From Bacillus sp. JCM 19058 (lineage in GTDB: Bacteria > Bacillota > Bacilli > Bacillales_H > Bacillaceae_D), in contig BAXO01000002.1 in NCBI GenBank assembly GCA_001310555.1, positions 52,119 through 116,118 of the forward strand: a stretch of DNA of 64,000 bases, written 5' to 3'. Position 1 is the first letter of the stretch; every line of letters starts with the position of its first letter. This document shows positions 49,273 through 58,556 of the stretch, piece by piece. The notes beneath the pieces are model-generated. The model had not been told where the DNA came from. It was given only the letters and a program-made list of their open reading frames with translations, and searched no databases. The position numbers were made by a program, and so were the translations under genes.

Positions 49273-50142
49273 ATGAGAGAGAAAATATTGACAGAAGCTA
49301 CCCGAAAGTTTTCGAAGAAGGTTTTTCTTCAACCTCCATGCAAAAAATTGCCGAAGAGTGTGGCATCTCTAAAGCAACATTGTATAAATTGTTTGATTCA
49401 AAAGAAGATTTATTGATTCAAGTATTTGAGCATTTGCTTGTGAAAATGTTCAAACGGGCGACAACGTTTAAGCTGGACCAATCTCTTACGAGTAAACAAC
49501 GACTTCGAAAGAAAATTTTATTGGAATTAGAAGCAAATAAGGAATATCGAGCTTTTATAAATTTAATTTTCAAAGCAATTCCAGCATATCAAAACCCGAA
49601 TGTTACGTCTGTTATGAAACGGACAAAGGCGGCGTTGATGAACTGGCACCGCGAATGCTTATTTGAAGTTTACGGAGAGCGAGCTACATGGGATTTGGTT
49701 ATTCTGTTTCAAGGAACGCTACGGGAATACATCGTTCTGCTCGCCGACGAACAAAAAGAAATTCAGGCAGAACGGGTTGCTGATCTGGTGATATATTATT
49801 TAGATCAGGTAATTGAGAAATTAGAAATCCAAAGCCCTGCTTTGTCAAACGAGATGATGGCTGACTATGAGGACATTGACTTTTCAGGAGCGGAGCTGTC
49901 AAATATTCAACAGCTTGAGCTAAGGCTTGAGCAAATACAAGCGAAAATCAAGTTGTCAAATACTAACACACCTGAAAAAAACGGAGTGGTTTGAAGCCTT
50001 TCAAGAAATTGAACAGGAGGCTAAAAAAGAAAAGCCGAAGATATATTTAATAAAAGCTCTTTGTTTTTATATAAATAACGACATAGATATTGAAGCGGAA
50101 ACGGAGGAATTGCTCGGCTTTCTGACAAAGTCTAAAAGGTGA
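49273..50142 (+). CDS. TetR/AcrR-family regulator with long C-terminal domain (two frameshifts)
   Basis: N-terminal HTH MREKILTEATRKFFEEGFSS (one T must be restored near 49304) and MQKIAEECGISKATLYKLFD, residues 1-50. A helical ligand domain continues to AELSNIQQLELRLEQIQAK near residue 220, then, after a shift in the A6 run near 49976-49981, KKTEWFEAFQEIEQEAKKEK to LGFLTKSKR. The total of about 289 residues is long for TetR proteins and suggests an added dimerisation segment. It precedes a DHA2 drug exporter on the same strand, a classic local regulator-efflux arrangement; it probably represses that gene. Confidence 0.83.
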
Positions 50143-50267
50143 GAGAGCTTGCGTAACATCCAACAATTGATCGAAAAGTATATGAGCGAAAGACCCAAAT
50201 TTTCACCTACTTAATGAAAGGCGGAAACGGCACAAATTACTAATTGCGGACGCCACTTTGGGTGAAC

Positions 50268-50306
50268 AACTTCTATTCATGGGCAAAAATCCTACGAATA
50301 GAAGTT
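50268..50306 (+). terminator. Inverted repeat between TetR and MFS genes
   Basis: AACTTCTATTC / GAATAGAAGTT, a perfect 11-base stem with a 17-base loop, followed by TCACTTTTAAAAA. It lies 40 bases before the MFS start and may be a terminator/attenuator or an operator-containing structure. Confidence 0.6.
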
Positions 50307-50346
50307 TCACTTTTAAAAAAGACATAAAAAAAGAAGGTATGTTGAA

Positions 50347-51779
50347 ATGACTAGGAGTTCGGAAACAGCATCCACTGCAGAAAATTTTAATAAGAAGCCC
50401 TTAATTACGGTATTACTAGTAGGGGCTTTTGTTGCGATTTTGAACCAGACATTGCTTACAACGGCGCTGCCTCATTTTATGGAGGATTTAGGTATTTCCG
50501 CGAACACTGGACAATGGTTAACAACTATTTTTATGTTAGTCAATGGCATTATGGTCCCGATTACGGCTTTTTTTAATTGAGAAATTTACAACGCGGGCGC
50601 TTTTTTTTGACAGCGATGGGCCTTTTTGCAATAGGTACGTTAGTTTGCGCGATATCGCCGAATTTCACCTTTCTAATAACCGGCCGAGTCATTCAGGCTG
50701 CAGGTGCTGGGATTATGATGCCGTTAATGCAAACAGTATTGCTACTTATTTTCCCAATCGAAAAGCGGGGAACTGCAATGGGGATGGTTGGATTGGTGAT
50801 ATCTTTTGCCCCGGCAATCGGCCCGACACTCTCCGGGTGGCTAGTAGGGCAATTTCATTGGTCGGTATTATTTTGGATTCTACTGCCGATTATTATCGTC
50901 GATCTCGTTCTTGCTTATTTCGTCCTAAAGAACGTAACTACGTTACGTTCACCGAAAGTTGACGTTCTCTCAATCATTTTATCAACTTTTGGCTTCGGCG
51001 GATTGTTGTTTGGTTTTAGCAGCGCAGGCGAATATTCGTGGTCCCATCCCCTCGTCGTATGGTCGATGGTGATCGGGATTATCAGTTTGCTCTGGTTCAT
51101 TTTGAGGCAATTGAAGCTGGAGCAGCCAATTCTGGAATTTAAAGTGTTCAAATACTGGACGTTTACACTAACGACAGTTATAGGTATGGTTGCTTTCATG
51201 TCGATGATTGGGGCAGCGACAATTCTTCCGATCTATATGCAGCAAATGCATCATTTTACGGCGCTTGAAACCGGAATTATGATTTTGCCCGGAGCGATTT
51301 TGATGGGTATTATGTCACCGATAACGGGACGACTGTTTGATAAGATCGGTGCCCGAACCCTGACTCTTATCGGTTTATCTCTGGTGGTCGTTACAACATT
51401 TTTGATGACAGATCTAACAACGACAACGTCATTTTCCTATTTGACGATCGTCTATTCACTGAGAATGCTGGGGATATCTATGGTTATGACGCCAGTGACA
51501 ACAGCGGGAATCAATGTGTTGCCCCGACACTTGATCCCGCATGGGACAGCGATGAATACAACATTTCGACAAGTGTCTGGCTCGATCGGTACTGCGATTC
51601 TAGTAACGGTTATGACTACTTCGGCACTCGACCCTCAGACTACGACTGATGTGGAGTCAGCCTATATTCACGGAGTAAATATTTCCTTTATGGTGTCGAC
51701 GGCCCTTGCCTTTATTGGCTCATTCTGGCCTTTCTTATTAAAGACGAAAAAGTTTCGCAAGACAAGGATTCGACCTTGA
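50347..51779 (+). CDS. DHA2-family MFS drug exporter, EmrB/LmrB-like (two close frameshifts)
   Basis: Proton-coupled multidrug exporter of about 475 residues with 14 predicted membrane segments. AILNQTLLTTALPHFMEDLG near residue 30 is the DHA2 motif D1 region, and RVIQAAGAGIMMPLMQTVLL (motif with GAG) follows near residue 105. The conserved antiporter motif C-like AFAPAIGPTLSGW region appears as ISFAPAIGPTLSGWLVGQFH near residue 150. Frames change twice at T runs, 50570-50576 and 50602-50608, so FFIEKFTTRALFLTAMG is recovered. ATG 50347 after GAAGGT. Likely controlled by the upstream TetR protein. Confidence 0.87.
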
Positions 51780-51845
51780 AAAAGGTAAAACGCCCTCTCT
51801 CGGAAGGTTAACTATTGACTCCTACACCCTGAGTACCGTGGCAAT

Positions 51846-51985
51846 GGAGAGCTCATCCGAAGGCAGCGGCGAGTTCTCCTGTCAGAGTGCAAGCTCCCCG
51901 TCGGCTCTCTTGTCGGAGCTGCGAGCTCCTCCATCTGATTTCCAGTCTCTCCTGTCGGAATCGCGAACTATCCTGCTGGATCCCC
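51846..51985. repeat. Degenerate 20-bp repeat array (array B)
   Basis: Six to seven units of about 20 bases: GAGCTCATCCGAAGGCAGC, GAGTTCTCCTGTCAGAGTGC, AGCTCCCCGTCGGCTC, CTTGTCGGAGCTGC, GAGCTCCTCCATCTGATTTC, TCTCTCCTGTCGGAATCGC, GAACTATCCTGCTGGATCC. The consensus GAGCTCTCCYGTCGGAATC is that of array A at 4.4 kb on the same strand. It lies in the convergent gap between the MFS gene and ytkP. Confidence 0.65.
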
Positions 51986-52014
51986 CTAGGCGGAAAATAG
52001 CGGATTAAGTCTAT

Positions 52015-52950
52015 CTAATTAAATTGAAATAAATCTGTGGACAAGTAACGTTCCCCCGTATCACACGCAATAGCTACCACGTTATCTTTCGGTGTGAGCT
52101 TTTTTGCTACTTCCAATGCTGCAAAGCAGGCTGCTCCCGACGAAGGACCGACAAGTATCCCTTCCAGGCGGGCAAGGTCACGCGCGGTCTGATAAGCCTC
52201 TTCATCTTCAATTTTAAATATTTGCTCATAAACCTCTTCATTTAAAATAGGAGGAACGAAGCCAGGACTAGTTCCAACAAGCTTATGAGGGCCTGGTTTC
52301 CCACCGGATAAAACTGGTGAACCGGCCGGTTCAACGACGTGAACTGTTGCTTCAGGATAAATCCTTTTCAGCTCCTCTCCAGTTCCGGTAATCGTTCCTC
52401 CTGTCCCTGATGCAGCTACAAAGGCGGAGAGCGATTGGTTTAGGCTGTCAAGAGACTGCTTGATTTCCAGTGCCGTTGTTTTCCGATGTGCATCCGGGTT
52501 TGCAGGATTTTCGAATTGCATTGGCATAAAGCTGTTTGGAATGTCGTGGACAAGCTCATGCGCCTTTTCGATAGCACCGGGCATTTTTTTGTCTCCTTCG
52601 GTTAAAACAACTTCAGCTCCGTAGGACTTGAGCAGATTGATTCGTTCACGAGACATCGTATCAGGCATGACAAGTATGGCTTTATAGCCACGCGCCGCCG
52701 CATTCATAGCAAGTCCAATTCCGGTATTGCCAGAAGTCGGTTCAATGATTGTTGATCCTGGCGTTAATTGTCCATTAAGCTCAGCCTGAACAATCATTTG
52801 GTGTGCAGCCCTGTCCTTGACGCTGCCACTTGGGTTTTGCATTTCCATCTTTAAATAGACGGTGGCCCCGCTTTTAGATGGAATGCGGTTCAGGCGAACG
52901 AGTGGCGTATTGCCAATCAATTCAGCTATATTGTTTACAACCTTCATCAT
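52015..52950 (-). CDS. ytkP: Cysteine synthase-like PLP enzyme YtkP
   Basis: An intact 311-residue O-acetylserine sulfhydrylase-family enzyme. The PLP lysine is in NPSGSVKDRAAHQM near residue 44; the substrate loop EPTSGNTGIGLAM near residue 70 and the phosphate-binding ASGTGGTITGTGEEL near residue 178 are intact; VGPSSGAA near residue 272 completes the site. Cysteine synthesis from O-acetylserine and sulfide is expected. Its place between ytzE and the ytmP group matches B. subtilis ytkP rather than cysK. No S-box or T-box seen upstream. Starts at adjacent ATGs after AGGAAG. Confidence 0.87.
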   Translation of the reverse strand: MMKVVNNIAELIGNTPLVRLNRIPSKSGATVYLKMEMQNPSGSVKDRAAHQMIVQAELNGQLTPGSTIIEPTSGNTGIGLAMNAAARGYKAILVMPDTMSRERINLLKSYGAEVVLTEGDKKMPGAIEKAHELVHDIPNSFMPMQFENPANPDAHRKTTALEIKQSLDSLNQSLSAFVAASGTGGTITGTGEELKRIYPEATVHVVEPAGSPVLSGGKPGPHKLVGTSPGFVPPILNEEVYEQIFKIEDEEAYQTARDLARLEGILVGPSSGAACFAALEVAKKLTPKDNVVAIACDTGERYLSTDLFQFN

Positions 52951-52969
52951 TTCACTTCCTCATTCGATC

Positions 52970-53411
52970 AGTTATCTTCATTTTACCATAGTTAAAGGCT
53001 CATTTCCTTATACGTTTGGTAGGAATAAGAAGGTGATCGATGTTCGGTTGGCTACCTGATGGTTATCGTTGCATGGAAATGGCTATACCTTGCCTCCGTA
53101 AGCAGAAAGAAGCAAGATGGCTCACATGCTGCGATGATAAATGGACGAGATGCTAGAAAATGGTAGTTAACAAGTGAATCTACTATATTTTTTTTAAAAA
53201 AATTGCCGATATAGATAGTGGAGCAGTACAGCTATATTATTGGAGCTTCTTAGCTGCTTCATAGAATGAGTAGAGGCTGACTGGACTTACTAGAAAAAAA
53301 CTCTTTTTAATAAGGTGAAGCAGCTTTCATTACGGTGCTCTCCTTGCCCTATGTTTAGTAGAAGAAGAGTCGATTTGAAAATGAACGTCGATAAATAGTC
53401 GATATTAGGCG
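52970..53411. other. Gene-free 0.44 kb with a perfect 10-bp inverted repeat
   Basis: No supported gene. AGCTGCTTCA at 53252-53261 and TGAAGCAGCT at 53316-53325 are exact reverse complements 54 bases apart, and the enclosed segment could fold further. It may be a structured leader for the gene at 53412 or a remnant of a small element. An A/T-rich tract (TTTTTTTTAAAAAAA) is at about 53190. Confidence 0.4.
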
Positions 53412-54348
53412 GTGAACAATGCACATTTAATCAAATTGGCAGAGTATATCTCAAGGTATCAATCCGATTTACAGCGTTATACTAGTCAATATACACGAAT
53501 GAAGAAGGAACGCTGGTATTATTTGAAATCGAATTGGGAGCAGCTGGAGCGCGAAGGTCAGGAAGAGACGGGAGCATTAAAGCAACGGCAAGAGGAGAGC
53601 ATCCTCATGAAGAAGCTTTTGCGCATAAAGGAGTGGGGAAAAGGGAACAGGCGTAATCATATGCCTAGCGAAGCAGCAGACCTGGTATCGAATAGTCTAC
53701 CGCTTTCACTCGAACAGGTGAGAGTGGAATTTCTTGATGAGCTGTTTCAAGCACAGCTGCGGTGGGCAAGTACTTCTTTAGTGGAAGAGTCAAGACTTCA
53801 TCCTCAATATAGACATGACGAGTGGCTTCGCTTTTTTAGCCAGCAAATACCGGACAATTATTTATTAATGTATAAGCCTGTTTTTTTACTTGCAGCAGGC
53901 TCCAGTCGATTTAGACATTATTTTAATTAGTCCAACTGAAGTGATTTGTCTAACTATATTGGAGGGGAAGAGGCTGAGCGTATTTGAGGCTGTTACGGAA
54001 CGGTTTTGGACAGAATTTATTAATAAAAAAAGGATAAAAAGGCTTAGTCCGCTGCTTACATTAAGTCGTATGAGCGGAATTATGCGCCCATTATTGCAGG
54101 AGGCGGAGCATTCACTCACCATCCGCGAAGTGGTGCTGGCACCTGAAAGTATGATCGACGATAAAATCCAAGGAACTAAAGTAGAATTCGTTGACCGGCG
54201 ACACTTTCAGCAATGGCATCAAAAATTGAAAAAGCATCCGTCGCCGTTAAAAAGGGAACAAATTAAAGTCGCGAGTCTCCTCTTAAAGCAGTGTAATACA
54301 AAAGCGAGACTTCGAAAACATTCGTCTGAACAGGAATTAGGAAAATAG
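53412..54348 (+). CDS. Uncharacterised NERD-like protein (one frameshift)
   Basis: About 310 residues in two frames joined at the T7 run near 53881-53887. The N-terminal half is charged and helical (QSDLQRYTSQYTRMKKERWY, IKEWGKGNRRNHMPSE). The C-terminal half carries VDLDIILISPTEVICLTILEG, resembling the core of NERD nuclease-like domains (hydrophobic-D-hydrophobic...E), though the usual EVK motif is not exact. It follows ytkP in the order of B. subtilis ytlP/ytlQ genes and may be the ytlQ counterpart; I am not certain. The start is a GTG with a poor site, so the true start may differ. Confidence 0.55.
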
Positions 54349-54435
54349 CATTGTCATCTGTAGTAAAAGTACGTATAATGATTTGGGTATGTGTACTTAT
54401 TATAGAGAAGGTCCTGCAAGAAAGGAGAAGGCAAG

Positions 54436-54777
54436 ATGGGGGAATACGATGACGGCGTAGCTGGACAGCTTCGTCCGGACATGTTTGCCTGGAATGTTCG
54501 GCAAGTCCATGATTGGTTAGGCGGAACAGAATTCATGATCGAGATTTTAGGAATGGATGGCTGTGCGAGCTTCGGTCGGTCGGTGCGTGAGGCGAAGGCT
54601 GGCTTAAGGGAAGCACTTTATCTTTGGATCGAACGCCATGGTCATTGTGCCTTGCCACAAGGGTGTGAAGGAGCTCAAGTCATTATACTTGAGGAGCCAA
54701 TGAGTGCGGAAGAGGTTAGCTTTATCAATAACGAATTGAAAAGCTTTAAGGATAATATAACTCAGTACCTTTCATAA
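54436..54777 (+). CDS. HicB-like domain small protein
   Basis: An intact 113-residue protein, ATG after AAAGGAG. The segment EILGMDGCASFGRSVREAKA plus GLREALYLWIERHGH resembles the partial RNase H fold of HicB antitoxins (GLPGCFSQGDTxEEAxxNAxEAIxLWLE pattern). No HicA toxin gene is adjacent, and no C-terminal ribbon-helix-helix is evident; the N-terminal 25 residues are not family-like. It could be an orphan or housekeeping HicB-fold protein. Moderate certainty. Confidence 0.55.
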   Translation: MGEYDDGVAGQLRPDMFAWNVRQVHDWLGGTEFMIEILGMDGCASFGRSVREAKAGLREALYLWIERHGHCALPQGCEGAQVIILEEPMSAEEVSFINNELKSFKDNITQYLS

Positions 54778-54950
54778 AAAGTGCTGGGGTTTTTCCATTT
54801 CAAAGCTAAATGTGTCAGAAGTGACTCCGTGAGCTGCTCAATAGGCAGATGAACACCGAAGAACACGTTAACGGTGAGAAGATAAATACAAGTAATTTTT
54901 TAGTGACGATTGATGAGCTGGAGCGCGATTTTGCACAGCCAAGCACAATA

Positions 54951-54974
54951 AAAACCCTGCAAGTTCGACAGGGT
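54951..54974 (-). terminator. Terminator of purU
   Basis: AACCCTG / CAGGGTT with a 9-base loop; on the minus strand it is followed by TTTTTATTG, 15 bases after the purU stop. Confidence 0.8.
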
Positions 54975-54987
54975 TATGGGCTAAGAT

Positions 54988-55864
54988 TTAAGGAAAGACA
55001 ATCGTTTTATTTCCATAAACGATCACTTGATCGTTCGTGTGCCAGGTGACAGCCTTGGCCAAGGCGATTCTTTCAACATTCCGGCCTGCTATCCGTAATT
55101 GCTCGGCTCCGTAGCGATGATTGACCCGAAGGACATCCTGTTCGATAATCGGTCCTTCGTCTAAATCGTCAGTAACGTAATGAGCGGTAGCCCCGATCAG
55201 TTTTACGCCGCGCTCAAAAGCTTTGGCATAAGGGTTAGCGCCAATGAAGGCTGGTAAAAAAAGAGTGGTGGATGTTAATAATTCGCTTTGGAAATGCTTT
55301 GACAAATTCTTCTGATAGAATTTGCATATAGCGAGCAAGGACGATAAAGTCGATCCTGTGACGTTGAAGAAGGGCAATAGCTTCTTGCTCCGCTTGTTTT
55401 TTTCGACTGCTTCGTAACGGGAATATGGAAAAAAAGGAATCCCATACGACTCAACCATTTGACGATGATCCGGGTGATTGCTAATCACAAGAGGGACATC
55501 GACGTGAAGCTCACCTGATCGCCATTTCCATAGCAGCTCCAGTAAACAGTGTTCTACTTTCGAAACGAAAATGGCCATTCGTTTCCTTCGCTCAGCAAGC
55601 TCCATTCGCCAGTGAAGGTCAAATCGTGAAGCGATCGTTACGAATTGGTCTTGAATTTCTGAAAGGCTCTGTCCGTCCGATTCAAGGTCAAATTCGATAC
55701 GCATAAAAAACATACCGCCTTCCGGATCGGTTGAATATTGATCTGACTGGACGATATTGGCCTTGTGCTCGTATAAAAAGGTTGAGATGACAGAAACGAT
55801 GCCAGGTTGATCAAGACATGAGACAAGCAGGCGTATGCGTTTTTTTTGTCAATTGCTCGTTCAT
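54988..55864 (-). CDS. purU: Formyltetrahydrofolate deformylase (several frameshifts)
   Basis: Hydrolyses 10-formyl-THF to formate and THF. ATG at 55864 follows GGAGG and starts MNEQLTKKRIRLLVSCLDQP once one T is removed from the T8 run near 55840-55847. An ACT domain covers residues 1-85 (IVSVISTFLYEHKANIVQSD). The formyltransferase domain shows ELPLVISNHPDHR-type substrate text (VPLVISNHPDHRQMVESYGI), NIHHSFLPAFIGANPY (recovered by dropping a T near 55258) with the catalytic His, and GATAHYVTDDLDEGPI with His and Asp. Shifts also lie near 55320-55430. Length about 290 residues, normal. Confidence 0.87.
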
Positions 55865-55964
55865 TTATAGGTAACCTCCATTTCAGTAAGATGGTTTAGC
55901 TTATAGTTGTCTCTCATCATTGAACAAAAAAAAGGAACAGCTGTCAACGAGTTTCAAAAAGCTA

Positions 55965-56084
55965 TTGACGACAAACGTTCATATTTGATAACATGAGATG
56001 GATTAATAAAATTGTTTCGAGGCTAAATCTCATTTTAAAATAACGCAATGGCAGAGTCAGGCGAACAGCAACTCTGCTTTCTTT
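55965..56084 (+). ncRNA. Possible short RNA gene (promoter plus terminator, no ORF)
   Basis: TTGACG at 55965-55970, 18-base spacer, extended -10 TGATAACAT ending at 55994; about 57 bases later a hairpin GCAGAGT / ACTCTGC (56051-56077) is followed by TTTCTTTT. The intervening 84-base transcript has another stem candidate (GAGAT / ATCTC). It contains no open frame with a ribosome binding site and fits no riboswitch I know. It lies between divergent purU and ytmP, so it could instead be a leader of ytmP. Confidence 0.4.
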
Positions 56085-56226
56085 TGTCCAAGTATAGTTC
56101 AGCGTCTGCGAGAGGCTTGACAAAATTATTTGAGCAAGCTTCGTACGTAATTGAGTAAAAATAAGCTATACTAAAATAAGAGTAACTAAAAAGTTGGTAA
56201 AGCAGATGAAAATGAGGGTGAATGGG

Positions 56227-57012
56227 TTGGAAATGTTTTTAGGAGATGACTGGGAGGTAACGCCAGCCGGCGGTGCAACCGGAGAAGCATATATTGCCCA
56301 GCAAGGTGACCAAAAGCTTTTTTTTAAAGCGGAACTCATCACCTTTTCTTGCTGTTCTGTCTGCTGAAGGAATCGTACCGAAACTACTTTGGACAAAAAG
56401 GCTGGAAAATGGTGATGTGATCACCGCACAGCAATGTATTCAAGGACGTGAATTAAAGGCTTATGAAATGAAGGAACCGCTTGTTGCTGATTTATTAGCT
56501 AAAATACATGGATCTAGTGAACTGCTAGATATGTTCAAGCGGATCGGAAATGAACCTTTAACTCCGGATTTGATTGTGGAAAATCTGCGTTTTCAGCTCC
56601 AGCTCTATCAGATTGATGAGCAGCCAATAAAAAAAGGTTGGCGTATTTAAATGACAAATTGGAGGACGTTCGCTTCGAACAATTAGTCGTTTGCCATTGT
56701 GATATCAATCACAACAATTGGATGCTCGAAGGGGAGGATTATCTCTATTTGATAGATTGGGACGGAGCAATGGTGGCCGATCCTGCGCTCGATCTTGGCT
56801 TATTGCTTTATTCGTATGTCCCGGAAAATGAATGGGATAATTGGCTCCAGCAATACGGCCTAACTTATAATAAAGAGCTTAGTAAACGAATGCATTGGTA
56901 CGTTGTTTCACATACAATTTCGATTATTGTATGGCATATTGAAAGAAATCAGCTGAACCAAGTCGTTCATTTGAAGGAATACTTAGGTGACTTATTACAG
57001 CGTGATGAATAA
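56227..57012 (+). CDS. ytmP: Phosphotransferase-family protein YtmP (frameshifts)
   Basis: Choline/aminoglycoside-kinase-fold protein of about 262 residues. The TTG at 56227 gives MEMFLGDDWEVTPAGGATGE, the same length and pattern as B. subtilis YtmP; the internal ATG at 56233 is an alternative. FFKRNSSPFLAVLSAEGIVPK near residue 30 is recovered after a T8-run shift at about 56320; a second shift at the A6 run near 56631-56636 leads to LAYLNDKLED. Catalytic loop CHCDINHNNWM and metal site LIDWDGAMVADPALDLG near residues 155-185. Substrate unknown. First of the conserved ytmP-ytzH-ytmQ group. Confidence 0.87.
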
Positions 57013-57225
57013 ATGCTCGTTTCTTTCGTAGAAGGGAACGAGCTTTACTTTTGCCGTATAACCCCCTTTGCGAGAAAGACAACGGACAAAAGTCTCTTAC
57101 CTTACGATGAATATGTGAGAGTTTCTAACTATGGCGAGTATTTTCAACCGCAATTTTCAATTATCTGCTGAACCAATGTCTTTCTTGGAGCAATTTCCTA
57201 GGAAATAAGATAGAATGCTGTCGTT

Positions 57226-57477
57226 TTAATCAGCTTTCATAACCGTAATCCATTGTTCAACGGTCGATTCCTGAAACGGTTGTGTTCGGTTATGAGGATG
57301 CTCCTGAATCTGTGATAGTACCTGCTGAATTTCCTGACTGACGCTCGGATCAGCTAATAAAACAAAAATAAGGCGCTCGATTTGGTTCGCTTCGTCTGCT
57401 GAGCAATACTGTTCCGTCGCTTGATTGCGCAACAAATCGCAAAGCAACCCAATTTTATCTTTGCATGTCAATGACAT
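57226..57477 (-). CDS. ytzH: YtzH-like protein
   Basis: An intact protein of about 83 residues, read from the ATG at 57477 after AAGGAGTG; longer readings upstream lack a site. Helical, starting SLTCKDKIGLLCDLLRNQAT and ending VEQWITVMKAD. A small gene opposite in direction between ytmP and ytmQ is the B. subtilis arrangement for ytzH, and the sequence style fits. Function unknown. Confidence 0.8.
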   Translation of the reverse strand: MSLTCKDKIGLLCDLLRNQATEQYCSADEANQIERLIFVLLADPSVSQEIQQVLSQIQEHPHNRTQPFQESTVEQWITVMKAD

Positions 57478-57552
57478 TCTAGACACTCCTTTTTTATTAA
57501 TTTGAGAAGGCAATGCTTTTCCTTTAGACTTAGCAGAGCCGCGATATTCCAT

Positions 57553-57849
57553 GCAATTGGGTAGAGCTATGGGCAGCTCGCTAAAAATATTAGCGATGTC
57601 ACGTTATTGTTGGGCTTAGCCTCATCGTTCGGACAGAAAGAGTAGCAAATCATTTTTCCATGACTCGTCGTGAGTACTTATCTTGCCAAGTATCCGTTCT
57701 AGTGGCATTGACCTAAAGAGCTTGTCGCTCGAGCTTAGTTTTTAAGAGTGAATACTGCTTGTTTTAGATTGACCATGAACTTAATTAATATACAATCTTC
57801 TACAGAAGCGTTATAATAACACGTTAATGAAAAAAAGGAGGTAGGCAGC
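57553..57849. other. Gene-free gap before trmB
   Basis: About 300 bases between divergent ytzH and trmB. It should contain both promoters; a TATAAT-containing segment (GCGTTATAATAACACG at about 57808-57823) lies 30 bases before the trmB start and is a likely -10. Nothing else recognised. Confidence 0.45.
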
Positions 57850-58491
57850 TTGCGGTTGCGTAATAAACCTTGGGCAAAGGAAAGAATTAATCAATTTCCA
57901 GAAATTGTTATACCGGACGCGGAAAGTCGTCAAGGTCTTTGGAATCAAGTGTTTCGGAACAATCATCCGATTTACGTCGAGGTCGGTACAGGGAAGGGAC
58001 AATTTTTGACAGAAATGGGTAAATGTCATAGCAAATATAATTTTGTCGGAATTGAAAAATACGAAAGCGTGTTGTTAACCGCGATGGAGCGTGTCGTCGA
58101 AGCCGGGTTGGAAAACGTTAAGTTATTCACGGCGATGTCAATGATGTGACCGCTTTTTTTTATGGAAAACGAAATTGAACGTTTATACATTAATTTTACC
58201 GATCCTTGGCCGAAGAAAAGGCATGAAAAAAAGGCGACTGACGTATAAAAGCTTTTTGCAGCAGTATGAAAAAAATCTTAAAGCCGAACAAACAAATTCA
58301 TTTCAAAACCGATAATCAAGGGTTATTTGAATATTCGTTACAAAGCTTTTCTAACTATGGCATGCTACTGAATGAAATTAGTTTGGATTTACATAGCAGT
58401 GATTATGATGGAAATATAATGACAGAGTACGAGAAGAAGTTTGCGCAAAAAAAATATGCGGATTTATCGCTGCGAGGCGACCTTCCGATAG
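57850..58491 (+). CDS. trmB: tRNA (guanine-N7-)-methyltransferase TrmB/YtmQ (about four frameshifts)
   Basis: Makes m7G46 in tRNA. TTG start at 57850 behind AAAGGAGG. SAM motif [15 protein letters not shown] near residue 42; [10 protein letters not shown]; the family signature [20 protein letters not shown] near residue 115 (recovered across A-run shifts near 58225-58232 and T-run shifts near 58155); [20 protein letters not shown] near residue 150; [20 protein letters not shown] before the stop at 58491 (A8 run near 58447-58454). About 213 residues, the B. subtilis length. The given longer open frame past 58491 is an artefact of the last shift. Confidence 0.88.
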
Positions 58492-58556
58492 AATACAGAA
58501 AATTGGTAGTGACGCTTAATATAAAGGGCGGAAAACATAGAAAAGGAGGCGGAACA

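Noticed and set aside
48942..49332. Two minus-strand ORFs between ytzE and the TetR gene
   Set aside because: No ribosome binding sites; they overlap the TetR N terminus and give no recognisable protein text.
54849..55049. 66-codon plus-strand ORF
   Set aside because: It runs through the purU terminator and the end of purU, so it is not a likely gene, although its first 40 codons look protein-like.
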